From Amoebidium appalachense (lineage: Eukaryota; Ichthyosporea): a stretch of DNA of 64,000 bases. The translations under genes were made by a program, and so were the position numbers. This document shows, in pieces, positions 48,490 to 64,000 of the stretch (positions within the stretch are counted from its first letter, which is position 1; each line of letters begins with the position of its first letter). Under the pieces are notes generated by a model that did no database searches, was not told where the DNA came from, and worked only from the letters and a program-made list of their open reading frames with translations. The DNA is taken from the NCBI GenBank assembly GCA_963693365.1, contig CAVNZM010000009.1:8990001-9054000 (forward strand), given 5' to 3'.

Positions 48490-48932
48490 AAGAACAAGAT
48501 AAGTTATAACTAACGAGCGTACCGTAAAAAACCAAACGTGTTAGGCATCAAAAACATGAATAGGCTAATATTATAATAGGCTAGGCATGATGTTAGCGGC
48601 AGCTAAGTATATAATCTTTGGCAGTGAAACGGCTGAACATACCGAAAGGACAAAAGTAACGGGAAAAAATCATTCACACAAGAAGAATATTCAGGCGAAG
48701 ACTCTTGAGAAAGGGGGCTCGGCATGCACAAACACTGGCTGCGCGATGCCCTTGTATTCCAAGCCGAGGAACCTAATATACAACCGTCTGAGGACTTACA
48801 GCAGAACAAGTCGACTGGAAAAGACTGAAGCCCATGAGTTGTGCCGTGCCAGCAGGCCCAGTACCCCGTGGAAAGTTGATCATACTGCGGATGATGGAGG
48901 AATGGTGCACGCTCCTCTTGACAAGACCCTGC

Positions 48933-49009
<77 letters not shown>

Positions 49010-49404
49010 GGGGGGGGGGGGGGGGGGAGAGGGGTTGGTGGTGGTGGTGGTGGTGGTGGTGGTGGTGTAGTGGGATTAGAGGGAGAGGGGGGGGGGGGGG
49101 GGGGGGGGGAGGCTCGAGCTCAACATTACACGCCATTCTGCTTATTGTTTTTCGGAAACTTTAGCGGGAAATTCTTTTGCGACAGTCTGCACGCGCCGCG
49201 GGACGCAGGAGGAAGGCGGAAGGGGGAAAGCAGCCCACACCCTGGACGCACACCGCCAGGGACTGACTACAAATCACAGCGCTTGAAACTAACATTAGCT
49301 TTATAACTAAATAGCTTCAAGGCTTCCGCGGGTAATCACGTTCAGGGGGTGCACCAGTTGAAGCCTAGCCAGCGTGCTGAACATGATGCCAAGGAGAATA
49401 TTGA
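48490..49404. other. Intergenic with T(n)G(n) and GTGG repeats
   Basis: T(26) at 48938-48963 is followed by 45 G, a GGA break and more G, then (GGT)n at about 49037-49064 and another G run. Both strands are open in the flanking unique sequence, but no product is recognisable. Confidence 0.5.
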
Positions 49405-49851
49405 ATGGGGTTCGTTTCTTGCCACGGCTTGGCATTTGTAGTATCCCCGTCGATAATTGCATGTGCAACCTTGTCACAGTTTGCCCCAACCTCACATGCA
49501 ACCCCATACACACTGTCAGTCACACACAGGATTACACACAGCCTCTCTGACTGTTTTGGCCCTGGACGCAGCAGTTTTTATTTAGCGGATGATGTGGTGG
49601 AAGCTGTTTGGGGGAAACTTAGAGACATTAGGGAAGGTTGTATGTGTCGTATGTACACCAGAGTAAACCGAGGTCGTGAGGCCCGGGCCCGGTGGTACGG
49701 CCCAACTTTATGTACGTGTGCTCGTGTTGACAGGGCGGCCATAAATTTGGAGCGCGTGACAGGTCTAGCCCTGTTGTGCGTGTGTTCGTGTTGGGGTGCC
49801 CCGGAGTTATTTTTTTTTATTATTGACCTCGACGACGTGCCCCAATATTAA
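49405..49851 (+). CDS. Hypothetical 148-residue ORF
   Basis: An open frame from MGFVSCHGLAFVVSP to DLDDVPQY in unique, non-repetitive sequence. Cys-rich in its second half. The opposite strand is open over part of the same span (ending ITRGSLEAI), so the coding strand is not settled. No domain or signal peptide stands out. Confidence 0.25.
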   Translation: MGFVSCHGLAFVVSPSIIACATLSQFAPTSHATPYTLSVTHRITHSLSDCFGPGRSSFYLADDVVEAVWGKLRDIREGCMCRMYTRVNRGREARARWYGPTLCTCARVDRAAINLERVTGLALLCVCSCWGAPELFFFIIDLDDVPQY

Positions 49852-50198
49852 TGCTGACATGTCTCGTGGTGGTCGGCCCACCAAGAGCCGACTATCAACT
49901 TGTTCACAACAAGCCTCCTACGTGTACACTTTGGAACATATAATATAAAGACAACTAATTATAATGAACATATATAAAGACATTATTGAGCCATGTATGA
50001 GGTGAACGGCATGGAGAAGAAGCTTATGCACGTGAATGATATCATTATCGACATTACAGGTAAACATACGAAAGCTGGCCGGCAGAGATCATATGATGAT
50101 GATGTATTTATTGCTGGTTGTCTTTGTGCAGGAAATGTGAAGGAGCACTAACATATTTGGGCATAAAGCCCTCTCTTAAACATCAACTGCAGTTTGGT

Positions 50199-50843
50199 CT
50201 AGGGCAGGATCACATCTGGCACAATGCACTGAGTTATGGGAATGGACCCGTGCGTGCTGTTTGGCCCGCATGCGCCGGGGAACTCGTTTGTGTCGAACCA
50301 CGTGACCGCCAGCTTGTAGCCCGTCACCGTGCGGTTGCTGTCGTGCGGCACATACAGGCCCTCAATGTACGCCCCCACACGGCCTCCATCTCGGTCGTCC
50401 AAGTACGTCTGCGTGCCGTTGGGCAGCTGGTGCGAAATGAAGACTTCGCGGGCGTCAAGGCACTCGCCGTGCGTGTGGTTGCCGTTGACGAAGCCCAGCC
50501 ACGTGACGGCGTTGCTGCAGAACGGGTTGTTGCCGGCCACGGGGGAGGCAAAGGCCACGGGGTCAAAGACATAGCTGACCGTGACGTCAGTGTGGTGGGG
50601 GGCGTTGACGGTGGCGTAGGCGACAGAGTCGTTGCCCGGTAGCACGCGCAGGGTCTCAGTGGTCTTTGTGACGGGGTTCTGCACAGACACGTTGATGTAG
50701 CGCAGCGTGTAGCCCTGGCTCAGCGTGCAGTCGGCAAGGTCTCGGCCATTGTACGTCTGAACGGGAAGGGCGGCAACCAGCTCGAGGCAGGCGGTTTGGG
50801 CCATCAGGGCTACAGCGAGAGAGGTGATGCTGTTCACGGCCAT
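50199..50843 (-). CDS. Secreted glycoprotein family, copy A
   Basis: Intronless, 214 residues. The N-terminus is a signal peptide (SITSLAVALMAQ..., likely cleaved near VAALPVQT). The mature part has five Cys and several N-glycosylation sequons (NVS, NDS, NHT, NGT, NRT, NST), and ends VPDVILP. The family is not one I recognise. It is nearly identical to copies B and C and to the remains of copy D. Copy A carries small differences, such as NVSVQN (an extra sequon) and EVFISH. It is transcribed away from copy B, 576 bases apart between the two ATGs. The minus-strand CTATATAG at 50926-50933 is its probable TATA box. Confidence 0.85.
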   Translation of the reverse strand: MAVNSITSLAVALMAQTACLELVAALPVQTYNGRDLADCTLSQGYTLRYINVSVQNPVTKTTETLRVLPGNDSVAYATVNAPHHTDVTVSYVFDPVAFASPVAGNNPFCSNAVTWLGFVNGNHTHGECLDAREVFISHQLPNGTQTYLDDRDGGRVGAYIEGLYVPHDSNRTVTGYKLAVTWFDTNEFPGACGPNSTHGSIPITQCIVPDVILP

Positions 50844-51419
50844 GTTGGTTTTTGGTGGAGTCCTTTGTTTTGTTGCTTTCGAGGTGCTTTTTTGGTGTTG
50901 TGTGGAGTCGCCGAGTCATTGCATTCTATATAGCCACGATGGCTCATGGGTAAACCAATCGCTACGCGGTCTGTGTTACTTGATAATGATTGGAGGTCTG
51001 GAAATCGTGGAATGCAATCATGATCATAAACTGATTTTTTTACATGATCCGGGTAGGAAATTGTAGTAAACATAATATCCTGTCTCACATACCCACATAT
51101 CCGCATAGAGGTGATTATGACTGAATGTGAAATAAAGATGAAAATATAGTCTTCAAAACATCTGAAATGATACAGCAATGCAAATGAAACATCTTGAGCC
51201 GTGGGGTATTCCCAGGGCTTGAAATGGTCATCTCGTACACTTCTAGAAGTGAACCCAAACACGATTGGTCGAGGGAAATTCCCTTTATTTTGAGCACTTT
51301 TATTAGCATTACAAAATTCTGCTTTGTGATTGGCTTACTTGTGAGCCATCGCAACGAGTATATAAGCCTAGTCTCTAATGCCACAGTGACAAAAACCAAA
51401 AGACAAAGCAACATACAAC
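50844..51419. promoter_or_regulatory. Bidirectional promoter of copies A and B
   Basis: For copy A (-): TATA at 50926-50933 and an ATTGG/CCAAT at 50955-50959. For copy B (+): ATTGG at 51329-51333 and TATATAA at 51359-51365, about 55 bases before the ATG. The segments around 50940-51040 and 51191-51365 recur almost unchanged beside copy C (58495-58590 and 58747-58930). This shows that the promoter was duplicated with the genes. Confidence 0.75.
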
Positions 51420-52064
51420 ATGGCCGCGAACAGCATCACCTCTCTCGCTGTCGCCCTGATGGCCCAAGCCGCCTGCCTCGAGCTGGTTGCCGCCCTTCCC
51501 GTGCAGACGTACAATGGCCGAGACATTGCCGACTGCACGCTGAGCCAGGGCTACACGCTGCACTACATCGACGTGTCGGTGCAGAACCCCGTCACAAAAA
51601 CCACAGAGACCCTGCGCGTGCTACCGGGCAACGACTCTGTCGCCTACGCCACCGTCAACGCCCCCCACCACACTGACGTTACGGTTAGCTATGTCTTTGA
51701 CCCCGTGGCCTTTGCCTCCCCCGTGGCCGGCAACAACCCGTTCTGCAGCAACGCCGTCACGTGGCTGGGCTTCGTCAACGGCAACCACACGCACGGCGAG
51801 TGCCTTGACGCCCGTGACATCTTCATTTCGCACCAGCTGCCCAACGGCACGCAGACGTACTCGGACGACCGGGATGGAGACCGTGTGGGGGCGTACATGG
51901 AGGGCCTGTATGTGTCCCACGACAGCAACCGCACGGTGACGGGCTACAAGCTGGCGGTCACGTGGTTCGACACAAACGAGTTCCCCGGCGCATGCGGGCC
52001 AAACAGCACGCACGGGTCCACTCCCATGACTCAGTGCATTGTGCCAGACGTGCTCCTGCCCTAG
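51420..52064 (+). CDS. Secreted glycoprotein family, copy B
   Basis: Intronless, 214 residues, with the same layout as copy A: signal peptide, five mature Cys (in ADC, PFC, GEC, GAC and TQC), N-glycosylation sequons (NDS, NHT, NGT, NRT, NST) and end PDVLLP. The ATG is fixed by the upstream TATA at 51359 and by alignment with the other copies. The first polyadenylation signal seen is AATAAA at 52474-52479. Codons are GC-rich at third positions, which also leaves a long antisense frame open; that frame is a shadow. Role unknown; I infer an extracellular or cell-surface protein. Confidence 0.88.
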   Translation: MAANSITSLAVALMAQAACLELVAALPVQTYNGRDIADCTLSQGYTLHYIDVSVQNPVTKTTETLRVLPGNDSVAYATVNAPHHTDVTVSYVFDPVAFASPVAGNNPFCSNAVTWLGFVNGNHTHGECLDARDIFISHQLPNGTQTYSDDRDGDRVGAYMEGLYVSHDSNRTVTGYKLAVTWFDTNEFPGACGPNSTHGSTPMTQCIVPDVLLP

Positions 52065-56283
<4,219 letters not shown>

Positions 56284-56324
56284 GAGAGAGAGGGAGAGGA
56301 AGAGAGGGATGGAGGAAGGTGAGT

Positions 56325-56575
<251 letters not shown>

Positions 56576-56576
<1 letters not shown>

Positions 56577-56697
56577 GGGAGGGAGGGAGGGAGAGGGAGG
56601 GGGGGAGCTCGAGGGAGGGAGGGAGGGAGAGGGAGGGGACAGAGAGGGGGGAGGGGCGAGGGGGTCGCAGGGGGAAGAGGGGGGGGGGGGGGGGGGG

Positions 56698-56728
<31 letters not shown>

Positions 56729-57039
56729 AGAAGAAAGAAAATATAAAAGGAAAAGAGGGGAAGGGAGGAATAGTCTAAGAGGAAGCGCGACGTGACACGT
56801 GCACTGCCTGCACTGTGTACTTGCGTGCGTGCACGTGTGAGTTTGTGAGCAAACCTGAGTAAATAAAATCGGAGGTTGATATGAATGTCGCTTAAAAAAA
56901 AAGAAAAGAAAAAAAGGAACAGTAGATTTTCCAGGAAGGCCACAAGTCAACAACTTCTTTTTTTTTCTTTCTTTTTTTTTTTTTTTGTTAAGACGTTTTT
57001 CACCAACGGTTTCGGGACGGGGGGAGGGAGGGAGGGGGG

Positions 57040-57079
<40 letters not shown>

Positions 57080-57711
57080 TCCCTCCTGGGAACAGCTGCC
57101 GACTTCCACTATCAGATATAATGCACCGATCGTAACCTAGATAGGGTGCTAACGTGGCCCTATCAGCTAAGAAGGCACACTTTTACCAATCCTAACTACT
57201 AGTACACATGTAATTAGCTTGAACTTTGTGCCCTGTTCCAGAGTGTATACAGGCGGGATGATTTGTGGGTAGAGCATATGCAGAACTGCATTCAATTTGG
57301 GATGAATGTTCACTTTATAACATTCAATTTTGTAGTTCACACCTTTACTGGAGTCTGCTTTCGTATAATATACACCATGACTGATGGGTCCCCATTGAGG
57401 GGATTTTTGAACTACATAGTACGTTGACATCCAAGTCCGACATGCAATTTGTCGCATGTGAGCTGGAACAAATATTCCGATATTCGTCAACGCTAGACAC
57501 GGATTTCATATATAGTATCGGGGTGAATTCCCAGCTAGTTTAAACTTAGGTACCAACCATGCATGTGCACATAGTTTATCTGTATAACCAATGTTCTATT
57601 TGTTTTGTAACAGATAAGATTTAGAGCCGGTATAGCGACGGTGTCCTGCATGTAGACCATATATGTAAAGTGGGCATAGCGAGCCACACCGCCGCACCGA
57701 GCTTCTCGGCT
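56576..57711. other. Intergenic upstream of copy C 3' end
   Basis: Purine-rich tracts to 56740, a T run (56970-56986), G runs (57040-57078), then unique sequence. A minus-strand 107-codon frame at 57167-57490 (MTNIGIFVPAHMRQIACRTW to VRIGKSVPS) lies in non-repetitive DNA but has no recognisable domain, so it is only a weak candidate. Confidence 0.4.
57167..57490 (-). CDS. Hypothetical 107-residue ORF
   Basis: Basic, Tyr-rich frame from MTNIGIFVPAHMRQIACRTW, through SHGVYYTKADSSKGVNYKIE, to the stop after GKSVPS. No signal peptide, splice sites or promoter seen. It is listed because the interval is otherwise unique DNA without a gene. Confidence 0.22.
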   Translation of the reverse strand: MTNIGIFVPAHMRQIACRTWMSTYYVVQKSPQWGPISHGVYYTKADSSKGVNYKIECYKVNIHPKLNAVLHMLYPQIIPPVYTLEQGTKFKLITCVLVVRIGKSVPS

Positions 57712-58374
57712 TTAAGCGGCCAAAAGAACCTCCGGGAGGAGCACGTCTGGCACAATGCACTGAGTCACGGGAGTGGACCCGTGCGTGCTGTTGGGCCCGC
57801 ATGCGCCGGGGAACTCGTTTGTGTCGAACCACGTGACCGCCAGCTTGTAGCCAGTCACCGTGCGGTTGCTGTCGTGCGGCACATACAGGCCCTCCATGTA
57901 CGCCCCCACACGGTTTCCGTCTCGGTCGTCCGAGTATGTCTGCGTGCCGTTGGGCAGCTGGTGCGAAATGAAGACGTCGCGGGCGTCAAGGCACTCGCCG
58001 TGCGTGTGGTTGCCGTTGACGAAGCCCAGCCACGTGACGGCGTTGCTGCAGAACGGGTTGTTGCCGGCCACGGGGGAGGCAAAGGCCACGGGGTCAAAGA
58101 CATAGCTGACCGTGACGTCAGTGTGGTGGGGGGTGTTGACGGTGGCGTAGGCGACAGAGTCGTTGCCCGGTAGCACGCGCAGGGTCTCTGTAGCTTTTGT
58201 GACGGGGTTCAGCACAGACACGTCGATGTAGCGCAGCGTGTAGCCCTGGCTCAGCGTGCAGTCGGCAATGTCTCGGCCATTGTACGTCTGCACGGGAAGG
58301 CCGGCAACCAGCTCGAGGCAGGCGGCTTGGGCCATCAGGGCGACAGCGAGAGAGGTGATGCTGTGTGCGGCCAT
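57712..58374 (-). CDS. Secreted glycoprotein family, copy C
   Basis: Intronless, 220 residues. Nearly the same as copies A and B, with small changes (AHSITSL start, VAGLPVQT, VLNPVTKATE). It has a six-residue C-terminal extension, because the usual stop after VLLP is replaced by EVLLAA. Signal peptide, five Cys and sequons (NDS, NHT, NGT, NRT, NST) are kept. The minus-strand TATATAT at 58481-58487 is the likely TATA box. This is the left half of the second divergent pair; its partner D has decayed. Confidence 0.87.
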   Translation of the reverse strand: MAAHSITSLAVALMAQAACLELVAGLPVQTYNGRDIADCTLSQGYTLRYIDVSVLNPVTKATETLRVLPGNDSVAYATVNTPHHTDVTVSYVFDPVAFASPVAGNNPFCSNAVTWLGFVNGNHTHGECLDARDVFISHQLPNGTQTYSDDRDGNRVGAYMEGLYVPHDSNRTVTGYKLAVTWFDTNEFPGACGPNSTHGSTPVTQCIVPDVLLPEVLLAA

Positions 58375-58927
58375 GTTGGTGTTAGTTGTTGATGTTCGGT
58401 GGAGTTTTTTGTTTCGTTGCTTTCGAGGTGTTGTTTTGGCGTTGTGAACTTGTGTCCTGTTGTGTTGCTAGTCCGTGCAAATATATAGGCGCGATGGCTC
58501 ATGCGTAAACCAATCGTTACGCGGTGTGTGTTAATCGACAATGATTGGAGCCCTGGAAATTGTGGAATGCGATCATGATCATAAACTGATCTGGACAACA
58601 TTCATGAACTGTAGTCGAAGCCATCACCTGTATTCCATACCACATAACGGTCCGCATTGAAGAAAATATGAAAAAATTGAAAAAGAAAAAGAAAAAAAGC
58701 TTTTTCTTCAAGACTTCTAAGATTGTCTAGGCTCAGCAATGAAAACATCTTGAGCCATGGGGTATTCCCAGGGCTTGAAAATTTAAATGGTCATCTTGGA
58801 CACTTCGAGAAGTAAGCCCAAACACGATTGGCCGAGGGAAAATCCCAAATTTTTGCGCACTTTGACACTCATTACATATTCCTAGGTTTTGATTGGCTTA
58901 CTTGTGAGCCACCGCAGCGAGTATGTA
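58375..58927. promoter_or_regulatory. Duplicated bidirectional promoter, right half interrupted
   Basis: 58495-58590 matches 50940-51040, and 58747-58930 matches 51191-51366, including ATCTTGAGCC, GGGGTATTCCCAGGGCTTGA and the GATTGGCTTACTTGTGAGCC box. The TATA box of copy D is changed (GTATGTAAG in place of GTATATAAG). The homology stops at about 58930, where the LINE-like sequence begins. Confidence 0.75.
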
Positions 58928-60545
<1,618 letters not shown>

Positions 60546-60620
60546 TCCACAGTGACAAAAGCCAAAAAGTTACAAAAAGAGACACACAAGCGCAAAGCAA
60601 CCAAGAAAACCAAAACCAAC

Positions 60621-61086
60621 ATGGCCGCGAACAGCATCACCTCTCTCGTGCTACCGGGCAACGACTCTGTCGCCTACGCCACCGTCAACGCCCCCCACCA
60701 CACTGACGTCACGGTCAGCTATGTCTGTGGCCTTTGCCTCCCCCGTGGCCGGCAACAACCCGTTCTGCAGCTACGCCGTCACGTGGCTGGGCTTCGTCAA
60801 CGGCAACCACATGCACGGCGAGTGCCTTGACGCCCGCGACGTCTTCATTTCGCACCAGCTGCCCAACGGCAAGCAGACATACTCGGCCAACTGAGACGGA
60901 GACTGCATGGGGGCGTACATGGAGGGCCTGTATGTGCCGCACGATAGCAACCGCACGGTGACGGGCTACAAGCTGGCGGTCACGTGGTTCGACACAAACG
61001 AGTAGCCCGGCGCGTGCGGGCCCAACAGCACGCACGGGTCCACTCCCATGACTCAGTGCATTGTGCCAGATGTGCTCCTTCCGTAG
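60621..61086 (+). pseudogene. Secreted glycoprotein family, copy D (decayed)
   Basis: Begins like copy B (MAANSITSL) and ends at the equivalent stop (61084-61086). It carries an in-frame 171-base deletion after codon 9 that removes the signal peptide and the first mature segment. An 8-base deletion near 60727 shifts the frame. TGA replaces a sense codon at 60892-60894, and TAG at 61003-61005. The 5' UTR is still recognisable (CCACAGTGACAAAAGCC), but the promoter lies 1.6 kb upstream beyond the LINE-like insertion. Confidence 0.92.
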
Positions 61087-61787
61087 GTGGATTTGATTGC
61101 CTAAAGCTGGGTAGCCCGGGGCAGTGATGTTGCATGCTGAATGCATCGTTTTTTTTAATAACTTTATATGCACATGCATGCATACGATCATGCTGCAGCT
61201 GGACGCCAGTATCCGATTCGGGTATTTCCCATACAACTTTAACTACATATGTGCACATGCATCTGCTGCCTATTAAGATAGCCCGGGCTTCAGCACGATA
61301 GCGCAATTAACTCGTGTTTAGCGTCGTGAATATTGACATACATGTTTGTTTTACCAACGGCGACGGCGGGCAAGGTGCGCACGTGTTACTCCGGATGTGA
61401 AATAAGTACTAATATTAGTTCTGAAATTCCATTCTCACCGGGGGCCCATGGCACGGATCTATGAAAGGAGACGCCAACCAATAAAGGTGTTTGCTACATG
61501 TACAAAGGTGAACTCCAATAAAGCATTGACGTGTTCTGAAACGAATGTGCATCCCACAGGTTTTCTACTTGCTCTTCCCACAAACCATCCCGCGGACTAA
61601 GTTTCAAATTGGGCAAATTACCCCAGAAAAGTTGCATTACGTATTGTAGTATTTGGGATTGGAAAGATGGACTAGCTATATTAATGGACAGGCTACCTTT
61701 AGCACCTCTCTAGATCTAGGGTACAAAATCGGTGCTCAGTGGAAGACGTTAGTTGCCATGAGGGACCCATAGGGAATAAGCAGCCCG

Positions 61788-61837
<50 letters not shown>

Positions 61838-61909
61838 ACACACACACACACACACCACCACCCCACCCCCACCCCCCCCTTCCCCGGGGCCCCGGGGGCC
61901 GTTTTAATA

Positions 61910-61955
<46 letters not shown>

Positions 61956-62032
61956 CCCTGAAGTTGATCATGACTCATAGCGTGGCCTGTCCGGTCGAGA
62001 TTGGTATCCAGTTTCCTCCTGTTTTCTCTTCT

Positions 62033-62075
<43 letters not shown>

Positions 62076-62166
62076 ACGGACCTCTCTCTCTCGAGCTCCC
62101 CTCACCTCCTTCCCTAAGGCCCCCGCCCTCCCTCCCCCACTCCTTCCCTCCTCCTCCTCCCCCCCT

Positions 62167-62256
<90 letters not shown>

Positions 62257-62314
62257 CCCCTCTCCCCCTCTCTCCCTCTCCCTCAGTCTCTCCCTCTCAC
62301 CCTCTCACCCTCTC

Positions 62315-62357
<43 letters not shown>

Positions 62358-62458
62358 GCTCTCTTTCTGTCTATCATTCTCTCTCTCCCCCCTCCCCCCC
62401 TCTCTCTCTCCCTCTCTCTCTCTCTCTCTGTGTGTGTTACATTATGTGTGTGTGTCTG

Positions 62459-62498
<40 letters not shown>

Positions 62499-63562
62499 AC
62501 TCACACTCTCTTTTTCTCTCTCTCCCCGCTCGCGCGCTTTCTCCCTCTATATATACGTTAATTTTTCTCTAGCTCTCTCTCCACTCTCTGCTTCTCACTC
62601 TCTCTTCTCTGTCTCCCCCCCCCCCCCCCCCCTCTCTCACTCCCCCCTCCCCCCCCCCCTCCCTTTCTGCTCACTCTCCCTCTCTTCCCCCCTAACTCTC
62701 TCTCTCCGGCCACCAACCTCCTCCTGAATTCCTCCCTCTCTCTTCCTCCCCCCCCTCTCTCTGTCTCTCTAGATCTGCTCCTCTCTCCTTCCCTTTCTCT
62801 CAGATAATAGATCTTTCTCTCTCTATCTCTCTGTCTATCTCTCTGTCTAGATCTGAGGCTCTCTTTCTCTCGGTAACACACATTCTCTCTTTCTCCCCCC
62901 CTCCCCCCCCCCTCGCGCACACGCGCCCGCCGGACCTCTACCCTGTCTCTCCCTCCCTATCTCTGTCTCTCTCCCTTTCTCACACACAAGGTTGAATTCG
63001 GAGGTCTCAGGCTAGAGTTTTCTTATTAGCACCAAAGTTGCTTGTAGCACGCCCGTATCTCTAAAAACTTACAGAATAGAAGCTGCATGCGCATCTCAGC
63101 AATCAAAATGAAAAAATACTTCGTATAAATCAACGATACAGATTTTCAAATGAATCAGAAGTAGCCGGTTGTAACAAAGTACTCTGGCAACACGCTGAGC
63201 CTTCAAAAGCAAAAAAGAAGTATGATTTTTACAAGGTAAGAAAAAGGCTCTAAAAATACACAAGTATTCGATTGTAGCTTCCAAAAATTGATTACACACA
63301 TTTAACCCACTTCTACAACAAGCGTGCAATCCATGTCGCCAACATGAACCACCCATCTACTTACATCACCATCACAATTTACGCTAGAACATGTACAACC
63401 AGAATTCATGTGACATAAATTTTCTGAACATATTTCTTCCATATTTGGCATGTTGGCCACTCATAATGGGCTCAATAGTGAAGGCCCAGTGTCTTGCTCG
63501 GGCAAGCCTTACGTCCCCCTTTAGAGTCTCAAAATGGTGGGCATATTGGTGCGTGAGGGTTC
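61087..63562. other. Intergenic: unique DNA then C/T simple sequence
   Basis: Unique to 61780 with no gene seen. A 49-base C run at 61788-61836, T/A tracts at 61911-61954, a C run at 62035-62075, and (CT)n from 62170 to about 62255. CT-rich sequence continues to 62890. 62990-63562 is AT-rich unique DNA without a supported exon. Confidence 0.55.
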
Positions 63563-64000
63563 TTAGGAAGACGACGGCATTGTTTCTTCATTTAGGGGTG
63601 GTATGACGGGGGAGCTTATAAGGTCATAGCCATAATTGGTTGGGTTAAAGTAGGTGGGTGGCAGAGGCCCCCGTGGTTCGTCCTGCTGTGCCCATTGGTC
63701 CAGCACAAACCGGTCATGTGCGTCTATGCCCTCCAGATGTGTTGCATAGCAACCAACATACCGCACGTGCGTCCGAAACCGACGCTCTGAATTACATAAC
63801 CTAGTGTTGGCATAAACATGGAATGGGTGTGTTGTAGTCTTTTTAGGCCGGGCCAGAAACACACCAATGCACGTGATTTTGCGCGCCTTGTACTCCGTCA
63901 GGTAATCCTTTTCCCTGTAGAAATTAATCATTCTAAGCTTCTTTGACAGTGGCAATTTGGCGGCTCTCACAGCTTCATCCACCGCACATGCCGCCTCCAC
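63563..64000 (-). CDS. AP2-like DNA-binding protein, 5' partial
   Basis: The frame runs off the right edge of the window, so the true start is outside. The first residues (AVDEAVRAAKLPLSKKLRMI) look like the end of an AP2 repeat. A second repeat follows (KITCIGVFLARPKKTTTH, then ERRFRTHVRYVGCYATH and HDRFVLDQW). The tail is Pro-rich and ends NEETMPSSS. This mirrors the double-AP2 layout at 46.9-47.6 kb, but this frame is intact. AP2 proteins of this kind are usually nuclear transcription regulators. The assignment rests on pattern, not on a search. Confidence 0.5.
   Translation of the reverse strand: MEAACAVDEAVRAAKLPLSKKLRMINFYREKDYLTEYKARKITCIGVFLARPKKTTTHPFHVYANTRLCNSERRFRTHVRYVGCYATHLEGIDAHDRFVLDQWAQQDEPRGPLPPTYFNPTNYGYDLISSPVIPPLNEETMPSSS

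Noticed and set aside
48587-49306. 239-residue plus-strand ORF
   Set aside because: Interrupted by long Phe, Gly and Val runs from T(n)G(n) and (GGT)n; the flanks show no domain.
62297-62920. Arg/Glu-rich minus-strand ORFs
   Set aside because: Translations of CT/GA repeats.

Overview
This window is nuclear DNA from an intron-rich eukaryote. The evidence is GT-AG split genes, TATA and CCAAT promoters, signal peptides, a non-LTR retrotransposon fragment and extreme microsatellite content. Nothing looks bacterial, organellar or viral. AP2-type DNA-binding proteins argue for an alga or another protist rather than an animal or fungus, but the species cannot be named from sequence alone. Much of the window is simple sequence: G/C homopolymers (up to 74 G at 7450-7523), (CA)n/(GT)n up to 165 bp, (CT)n/(GA)n, and compound T(n)G(n) tracts. 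Most long open frames through these tracts are artefacts.

Layout. 1-12.1 kb: one intronless gene (1344-2429, +) for a secreted V8/S1B-like protease homolog that keeps the serine motif but lacks the His and Asp regions, followed by about 9.7 kb of G-rich simple sequence holding a same-orientation dispersed repeat family. 12.2-23.3 kb (-): a gene of at least 13 exons for a membrane-anchored ZZ-zinc-finger/EF-hand protein. 25.8-30.9 kb (-): a complete 8-exon gene for the proteasome regulator PI31 (271 codons), rebuilt with consistent splice phases. 33.0-43.9 kb (+): an RNF216/TRIAD3-like RBR E3 ubiquitin ligase of at least 12 exons, divergent from PI31. 44.4 kb: a foldback element. 46.9-47.6 kb (-): a double-AP2 gene broken by two frameshifts. 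50.2-61.1 kb: two copies of a divergent gene pair encoding an unrecognised secreted, probably N-glycosylated protein of about 214 residues. Copies A and B are intact, copy C is intact, and copy D is a pseudogene whose promoter is split by a LINE-like insertion. Between the two pairs lies an inverted partial duplication of the 3' end of the RNF216-like gene. 63.6-64.0 kb (-): an AP2-like gene running off the right edge.

Functionally, PI31 and the RBR ligase both belong to the ubiquitin-proteasome system and face away from each other across about 2 kb. The secreted family and the protease homolog look like extracellular proteins. The most novel material is the secreted family with its duplicated bidirectional promoter, the dead protease homolog, and the (CA)n tracts that run directly into splice acceptors.
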